From Rhizobium freirei PRF 81 (GTDB taxonomy: Bacteria; Pseudomonadota; Alphaproteobacteria; Rhizobiales; Rhizobiaceae): 64,000 nt of DNA. The DNA is taken from contig NZ_AQHN01000062.1 of assembly GCF_000359745.1 (NCBI RefSeq), positions 106,108-170,107 of the forward strand, given 5' to 3'. This document shows positions 59,190-64,000 of this stretch, piece after piece. Both the position numbers and the translations under genes were made by a program. The notes beneath the pieces were generated by a model. The model made no database searches and was not told the origin of the DNA. It worked only from the letters and a program-made list of their open reading frames with translations. Position 1 is the first letter of the stretch; each line of letters opens with the position of its first letter.

Positions 59190-60484
59190 GGCGCGTCTGT
59201 CAGCATTTGCCTATTATCCGGCTGGTCTGTTCATTTGCGCGCACGCGCTTACTTGCAAGGCGCTTGAAGACGCGGGCCGACGTCGAGGCATGGCAACGAC
59301 GACGCATCGGCCGGTGGCTGCGTGACGCGGTGGGTTCGACGGATTTTTATCGCGGTGGAAACCTCGAAAGTCTCTATGAATTGCCGATCGTCGACAAGAC
59401 ACTCGTAATGGCGGCTTTCGAGCGGTTCAACAGCGCCGGACTATCCAGTGCCGAAGGCTGGCGGATGTTCAACAGCGGTCAGCAACGAAAGGGATATGTC
59501 GTCGGCGCCAGCACCGGCACCAGTGGCAATCGCGGATTGTTCGTCATCACAAACGCCGAGCGATACGAATGGCTGGGCGTGGTGCTCGGCAAACTATTGC
59601 CTGCGTTTCCGTTTGAAAAAGCGCGGATCGCGCTGATCCTGCCGCTGCATACGACGCTTTATGACTCTGCCAATCGGACCCGACGACTCAATCTCAAATT
59701 CTTCGATCTGCGTCGCGGCTTGGCCGCGATCGCACAGGAAATTGTCGGCTTTGCACCGGACACGATTATTGCGCCGCCGAAAGTCCTGCGCTGGCTGGCT
59801 GAACAGGACCGCACGCTGGCGCCGAGACGGCTCTTCAGCGCTGCCGAAGTTCTCGATTCCGTCGACCGTGAGATCATCGAGAGACGCTACCAAGTGCGGC
59901 TCGGCGAGATCTACATGGCAACCGAAGGCCTGCTCGCCACCAGTTGCGCCCATGGTACCTTGCATCTGGCCGAGGATGTCATGCATTTTGAACTGCAGCC
60001 GGTGCCAGATAGCGACCTCGTTTCACCGGTTATTTCAGACTTTACCCGCCAGACACAAGTCATCGCCCGTTATCGGATGAATGACCTGCTGCGCATGCAG
60101 CCAGATGCCTGCCCCTGCGGCTCGCCGCTGCGTGCCGTCGCCGAGGTCATTGGCCGCAGCGATGACATTTTCGAACTACCGGGGGCGCCGAACGTCGGGA
60201 CTGTCCAAGTCACGCCAGACGTGCTTCGCAACGCGATTCTCGATTCCGATCGAAGTATCAAGGATTTTCGCCTTATCCAGATCGACCACAACGACCTGCG
60301 TTTGCTGTTACCGGATACAGTTTCACCGGCCGCCGCAACCGCCGCCGAAATGGCGCTCACGCGACTCCTGCAGAATATTGGCACCCAGCCCCGTGTCTCG
60401 GTTGCGCGACAGACCTTGTCACCGCCGATCGTCAAGCTGCGCCGGGTTGAGCGGCGGTGGCGTACGGCAAGGAGCTGCGAATGA
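59186..60484 (+). CDS. F390-synthetase-related (PaaK-like) adenylate-forming enzyme
   Basis: 432 residues of the CoF synthetase/phenylacetate-CoA ligase branch: A-S-T-G-T-S-G-N-R-G (P-loop), Y-M-A-T-E-G-L-L-A, Y-R-M-N-D-L-L-R-M (the Asp of the adenylation site), a C-P-C-G-S-P-L turn, and a C-terminal lobe that is short for a full ANL subunit. It would activate a carboxylate with ATP. It starts after the MBL gene in ATGA overlap and precedes the ATP-grasp gene in the same way, so all five plus-strand genes are coupled. Confidence 0.85.
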   Translation: MRRVCQHLPIIRLVCSFARTRLLARRLKTRADVEAWQRRRIGRWLRDAVGSTDFYRGGNLESLYELPIVDKTLVMAAFERFNSAGLSSAEGWRMFNSGQQRKGYVVGASTGTSGNRGLFVITNAERYEWLGVVLGKLLPAFPFEKARIALILPLHTTLYDSANRTRRLNLKFFDLRRGLAAIAQEIVGFAPDTIIAPPKVLRWLAEQDRTLAPRRLFSAAEVLDSVDREIIERRYQVRLGEIYMATEGLLATSCAHGTLHLAEDVMHFELQPVPDSDLVSPVISDFTRQTQVIARYRMNDLLRMQPDACPCGSPLRAVAEVIGRSDDIFELPGAPNVGTVQVTPDVLRNAILDSDRSIKDFRLIQIDHNDLRLLLPDTVSPAAATAAEMALTRLLQNIGTQPRVSVARQTLSPPIVKLRRVERRWRTARSCE

Positions 60485-61632
60485 AGACCGTTCTGATCAC
60501 CGGCGCGCGTGCACCCGTCGCACTGCATTGGGCGCGACTGCTACACATGGCGGGCCATCGCGTCATCCTTGCCGACAGCCACCGCTTTGCGATGGCGCGG
60601 GCAACGCGTTTCAAGACCACCTACGTTCGGCTGCCACAATCCCGCGACAGGCTCGCCGCCTATGCCCGAGCCGTCGAGCGCATGGTCCGGGAGCATGGTT
60701 GCGACCTCGTCCTTCCCACCTGCGAGGAAATCTTCTTTCTGGCGGCCGCACGTGACCAGATTGGAGCTGAGATCCCGCTTGTCGCGCCGCCCTTTGCGCT
60801 TCTCGCGCGGGTGCACGACAAATACTGCTTCGCCGTGATGGCCAGGGGCTTCGGTGCGGATCCGCCCAAGACGACGTTGCTTGTCGATGCGAGCGACCTT
60901 GACGCCTGTCGAACAGCAAGCGAGGAGCTCGTCTTCAAACCTGTCTGGTCGCGCTTTGCCGAGCGGGTCTTGATCAAGCCCAGGTCCTCGGATCTCGATC
61001 GACTTCTGCCCTCTCCGACCGATCCATGGGTAGCGCAGACCTTCCTACCTGGCGAGGAACTGTGTTGCTGGGCATTGGCGAAAGACGGAAAAATTCAGGC
61101 TTTGCAGGCTTACCGGCCGCTCTACAGAGCGGGGAAAGGCGCAAGCCTTGCATTTGAACCTGTCGCCAACCAGCAAATTCACCGTTTCGTGGCCGGCTTT
61201 GTTGCCGCCAATGCATGGACCGGGCAGATTTCCTTCGATTTTCGGCATGACGCACAAGGCCGGCTATCGGTTATCGAATGCAATCCACGTGCAACCAGCG
61301 GATTGCATTACTTCAGTGCCTCGGATGGTCTTGCAGAGGCCCTCATTGCCGGCGGTTCGGCGGAAGCGTCGCTCACCGGCCCAATGACCCTGCCGCTGGC
61401 AATGCTCTGCTACGGACTGCCGTCGGCAATCCGCAACCGTGCGCTCCGACAATGGTTCAGCGATTTTGGCAACATGGGCGATATTGCAGCTTGGCCCGGC
61501 GACCGCTCCATGCTGCAAGCTCAATTGCAGGCATTGGCCGAGATCGTCTGCATCGCAGCCTTGAGACGTACCGGGCTAAAAGCCGCGGCGACAGCCGATA
61601 TCGAATGGAACGGCGAACCGCTCGGCGGATAA
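60481..61632 (+). CDS. ATP-grasp family ligase
   Basis: 383 residues. Begins M-K-T-V-L-I-T-G-A-R-A-P-V-A-L (a nucleotide-fold start) and contains the ATP-grasp body: E-L-V-F-K-P-V-W-S-R, V-A-Q-T-F-L-P-G-E-E, F-D-F-R-H-D and V-I-E-C-N-P-R-A-T-S-G-L-H, the metal-binding E and N of the fold. It joins a carboxylate to an amine or thiol through an acyl phosphate. The ATG overlaps the previous stop. No substrate can be named. Confidence 0.85.
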   Translation: MKTVLITGARAPVALHWARLLHMAGHRVILADSHRFAMARATRFKTTYVRLPQSRDRLAAYARAVERMVREHGCDLVLPTCEEIFFLAAARDQIGAEIPLVAPPFALLARVHDKYCFAVMARGFGADPPKTTLLVDASDLDACRTASEELVFKPVWSRFAERVLIKPRSSDLDRLLPSPTDPWVAQTFLPGEELCCWALAKDGKIQALQAYRPLYRAGKGASLAFEPVANQQIHRFVAGFVAANAWTGQISFDFRHDAQGRLSVIECNPRATSGLHYFSASDGLAEALIAGGSAEASLTGPMTLPLAMLCYGLPSAIRNRALRQWFSDFGNMGDIAAWPGDRSMLQAQLQALAEIVCIAALRRTGLKAAATADIEWNGEPLGG

Positions 61633-61643
61633 GGAACCCTGCC

Positions 61644-62636
61644 TCAGAGTTCCATCACCAACACAGCCGGTTTTTCAGCGACCTCCGGTCTCTGTCGAGC
61701 GAGAATGGCGTCGATATGCGGACGCATGATGTCAAGCGGCCCGAACATCTGCCGACGCTCGCCAAACAGCCTACGGTTTTTCTCGGCGGCATGGAGAATA
61801 TGCTGGTCCTGACGCAGGGCGATGCGAAAGAATGGCTTGAACAACAGCGCTTTCAGATAGCCCAGGTTCCGCTGCCGCGGGCCTGAAAGGATGCCGAAGC
61901 CATGCACTGTGTCTGCGGTCTCCTGACGTAAGTGAAATGTGGTTGCCAGATTGATCGACTTCGCACCCCAGAATTCCAGTTCCGCGATGCCAGGATAACG
62001 AAATCGTCCGATGCTAATCGAACGTTCGCCTTCGAGAAGGCGGCTAACAAGCCCCTCCTGCTTCGGCTCGCCCACGTAGCGTGCCTCTACCCAGCCATCG
62101 CCACCGGTCACGGTCACCGTCACCTTATAGCGTTTGGCGCTCAAGCCCCGCAAAATCCCCTTGTGCGTGAAATGCGTGTGCGTCGCATCGAGAATGTTTT
62201 CTGCGACCTCAGCCAGCGACGAGGTCACCCGGCTTTCGACCATCATCGAAACCGTATCACCCGCCGCGAGCACGGTCGTGTAGGGATCGTCATTGGCGAC
62301 TTGCGCCGAAAAGAAGACCAGTCCGTCCTTTTCGCAAACGGCATAGGATGGCACGAGGGTCCGAGGCATCGCTCCGGTCAGGCCGGGCATGGCCTTGCAC
62401 AGCCCGGCGCCATCGAATTGCCAGCCATGATAGGGGCATTCGATCGCACCACTTACAACGCGGCCGCTCGACAACGGCGCGGAACGATGCGGGCAGATAT
62501 CGGCAAGACAGTGAAGCCTACCATCCGCACGAAACAGTACGAATGCCCTCCCCCCGGCCAATACCCGCAAGGGCTTGGTCCGGACGGCTTTCGATCTGGC
62601 AATTGCGACCCATCCCTCGACTTTATGATCGCTCAA
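61644..62636 (-). CDS. Rieske-type oxygenase (2Fe-2S, non-haem iron)
   Basis: 330 residues if read from the TTG at 62636, which overlaps the upstream stop as TTGA, with GAGG upstream. A longer frame from 62717 overlaps the previous gene by 85 nt. Rieske centre: C-P-H-R-S-A-P-L (Cys-His) and C-P-Y-H-G-W (Cys-His). Non-haem iron region: N-I-L-D-A-T-H-T-H-F-T-H (one Asp-His and a second His). It would hydroxylate or desaturate the cluster product, with electrons from a general reductase encoded elsewhere. Convergent with the ATP-grasp gene, 11 nt apart. Confidence 0.83.
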   Translation of the reverse strand: MSDHKVEGWVAIARSKAVRTKPLRVLAGGRAFVLFRADGRLHCLADICPHRSAPLSSGRVVSGAIECPYHGWQFDGAGLCKAMPGLTGAMPRTLVPSYAVCEKDGLVFFSAQVANDDPYTTVLAAGDTVSMMVESRVTSSLAEVAENILDATHTHFTHKGILRGLSAKRYKVTVTVTGGDGWVEARYVGEPKQEGLVSRLLEGERSISIGRFRYPGIAELEFWGAKSINLATTFHLRQETADTVHGFGILSGPRQRNLGYLKALLFKPFFRIALRQDQHILHAAEKNRRLFGERRQMFGPLDIMRPHIDAILARQRPEVAEKPAVLVMEL

Positions 62637-63739
62637 AGCCTGTAGTTCCTCATGATGGGAATGCCTATCTTCTGTAATATCGCCCGCACGAAGGTTGCGG
62701 CGGCGCGGCTCTTCCACGACAAGTGCCGATTGTAGATCGCACTATATTCGATCGCGGCAACACCGCCACGGTTTCTCTTAAACGCTGAAGCTCCGGCGCT
62801 CATGTTGAATAGAAGCCGGCGCTCCCTGGCACGCCGCAGCCCGATTGCCATCAGGCGGCGATAGAGCCCTGCCGTCATGTCGATTGTCGTGTCATAACCG
62901 ACCACCGGCGCCGACATGGCATCATCCCTGTCGAAAAATCCGACAATGCCATCCAGGTGTCCATTGCGATTACGAAGGCCGTAAAAGTGCAGGATGCCAG
63001 CCTCGTGCATCTGTTGCAGCCATAAGGCCGAGTACTGAGGATTCAAGTAGGTGTATTTTTGGAGGTAAAGTTTGGCGTAGAGGGCCTCAATACGCTCGAA
63101 ATCCGTGCGCGCGATGTCTCGGTGCTCAACGATGCTGAAATCGGGCTGCGCCAGAAGCAGCATGTCGCGACGTTCATCCCGATGGACCCGCACCGACTCG
63201 TTTCGGCAGTCAAACAAATAGACCTGCCGAGCCGGATAGAGCTCATAGCCGCTGGCGCGGAAGGAGGCGAGCGTCTGCGCATCGCTGACGTCGTTGAGCG
63301 AACGCCAGACGATCGCCATGTCGGGGTAGGAAATGAGCAGCTGCCGTGTCACCTCGTGGATCTCGGCAACGCCGAGTGCACAGCCGATATTTGTTGCCAT
63401 TAGCCAGTTATTGGGCTGGACCTGATGATCGAACCCGGTTGCCCGCATCAGGGGCGCCGCCAGCCTCAACAAACCGTCCATTGCTCGTTTCGTGGCCGGG
63501 CTTTCGGCCAGATTGCGCAGCTCCTCGCGGGCATAGTCGATATAGGCGACGCTGGGACAGCAAAGATAGCAGGTTGGCGACGAGCCCCGATCGTTGATCG
63601 TGACCGGCAAGAGCATCGCGCCGATCTGCAGCGTCGTCACAATCGTATCCAGATTGCCTATTAGTGCCGGCGTGGAGCGGGCCGCGAATGCTCGCTTCAT
63701 CTCTTCAGCCTGGCGTATTGTCGTGCCCTTTGAAATCAT
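62633..63739 (-). CDS. GNAT/FemAB-like N-acyltransferase
   Basis: 368 residues. The C-terminal half has the FemAB-type signature F-N-M-S-A-G-A-S-A-F-K-R-N-R-G-G-V and G-Y-D-T-T-I-D. An N-terminal region carries two Cys in C-Y-L-C-C-P (near residue 58). Such proteins attach acyl or aminoacyl groups to amino groups of peptides or lipids. It leads the two-gene minus-strand unit of the biosynthetic cluster and is translationally coupled to the Rieske gene. Confidence 0.75.
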   Translation of the reverse strand: MISKGTTIRQAEEMKRAFAARSTPALIGNLDTIVTTLQIGAMLLPVTINDRGSSPTCYLCCPSVAYIDYAREELRNLAESPATKRAMDGLLRLAAPLMRATGFDHQVQPNNWLMATNIGCALGVAEIHEVTRQLLISYPDMAIVWRSLNDVSDAQTLASFRASGYELYPARQVYLFDCRNESVRVHRDERRDMLLLAQPDFSIVEHRDIARTDFERIEALYAKLYLQKYTYLNPQYSALWLQQMHEAGILHFYGLRNRNGHLDGIVGFFDRDDAMSAPVVGYDTTIDMTAGLYRRLMAIGLRRARERRLLFNMSAGASAFKRNRGGVAAIEYSAIYNRHLSWKSRAAATFVRAILQKIGIPIMRNYRL

Positions 63740-63920
63740 CGCTTCGTAAGTAATGGCCTTTTATCATTCGTGTCATTGCCGCGAGTGATCCGTCTGCTGA
63801 GTTTCACAACGCTCCGACCCGTATTTCCACCTGACATTAACCCATCCAGTTTCCGAAAACCCGTTGACGAACATGCTATATCGAGATCGAAGAAGGGTCA
63901 TGGTGAAATGCAAAACCGGA
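63740..63920. other. Upstream region of the GNAT gene
   Basis: No gene seen. It probably holds the promoter for the minus-strand acyltransferase/oxygenase unit. Confidence 0.4.
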
Positions 63921-63975
63921 GATGGGGACGAAAACTTGGACTACCGAGGAGGTAGTTCAAGTTTTCGTCCCCATC
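63921..63975. repeat. Hairpin with 25-nt arms and a 5-nt loop
   Basis: 63921-63945 and 63951-63975 are inverted copies, differing at one position that can still pair as G-U. The loop is GAGGA, which is also a ribosome-binding-site word. No T run follows. Either a mobile-element structure or a structured RNA. A short frame beginning M-G-T-K-T-W-T-T-E-E-V runs through the structure to the window edge. Confidence 0.6.
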
Positions 63976-64000
63976 CCCAGAAGGTCAAATCAGAGCGGAA

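Noticed and set aside
63770..63955. 61-codon plus-strand ORF at the right end
   Set aside because: No domain and it reads into the hairpin; not supported as a gene.
1..64000. tRNA genes, CRISPR arrays or a plasmid replication/partition module
   Set aside because: No cloverleaf-type sequence, spaced repeat array or RepABC-like protein was found on reading both strands.

Overview
The window reads as accessory DNA from a Rhizobium-type alphaproteobacterium. The signs are gene content typical of rhizobia (duplicated IalB and DUF4189 proteins, a pRiA4b ORF-3 protein, an FnrN/FixK box), GC-rich codon use, and a rhizobial-type intergenic palindrome pair at 53453-53551. Remnants of at least three insertion-sequence families (IS630, IS6, IS30) and several gene stubs suggest repeated insertion and decay. 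No tRNA, rRNA, CRISPR array or intact transposon was seen.

Layout: 1-918 (-) is the start of pntA (partial). 1209-2003 holds an IS630 stub and a small XRE regulator whose end overlaps a six-gene operon (2000-9162, +), hyfBCEFGI-like. That operon encodes a membrane complex related to complex I and group 4 hydrogenases, but its large subunit lacks the [NiFe] cysteine pairs. 9180-15049 holds a DUF4365-like protein, an IS6 remnant, a Met/Lys-rich exported protein, a Mo-oxidoreductase/cytochrome b pair, a DUF1223 protein, and a divergent VOC/TetR pair with clear palindromes.

15167-25549 is a sugar-acid (hexuronate-type) locus. A minus-strand operon carries an RbsABC-like ABC importer, an SDR, a mannonate dehydratase-like enzyme, an SMP-30 lactonase and an aldose epimerase. 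A FadR-type regulator lies next to it, and a canonical UxuA and an RraA-like protein are read in the opposite direction. 25688-34009 holds an NRAMP-like transporter with altered metal-site motifs, an FNR-box-linked hypothetical plus universal stress protein, a LysR/ester-cyclase pair and small exported proteins, separated by decayed DNA. 34552-39739 has a broken pRiA4b ORF-3 gene and a polysaccharide-type group (O-antigen ligase-like protein, beta-helix protein, acyltransferase). 40655-45269 is a CopC-CopD-DUF305-beta-propeller-ECF sigma-anti-sigma cassette.

45537-53234 (-) is a tightly packed operon around a 1615-residue trimeric autotransporter adhesin with two IalB proteins, a DUF4189 protein, a single-pass membrane protein and an unknown leading ORF. 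After an AraC regulator and about 1.3 kb of decayed sequence, 56378-63739 holds a seven-gene biosynthetic-type cluster: KAS III, NAD epimerase/dehydratase, metallo-beta-lactamase-fold hydrolase, PaaK/F390-synthetase-like adenylating enzyme, ATP-grasp ligase, and convergently a GNAT/FemAB-like acyltransferase with a Rieske oxygenase. This cluster and the adhesin operon are the best candidates for undescribed systems. The window ends with a hairpin of 25-nt arms.
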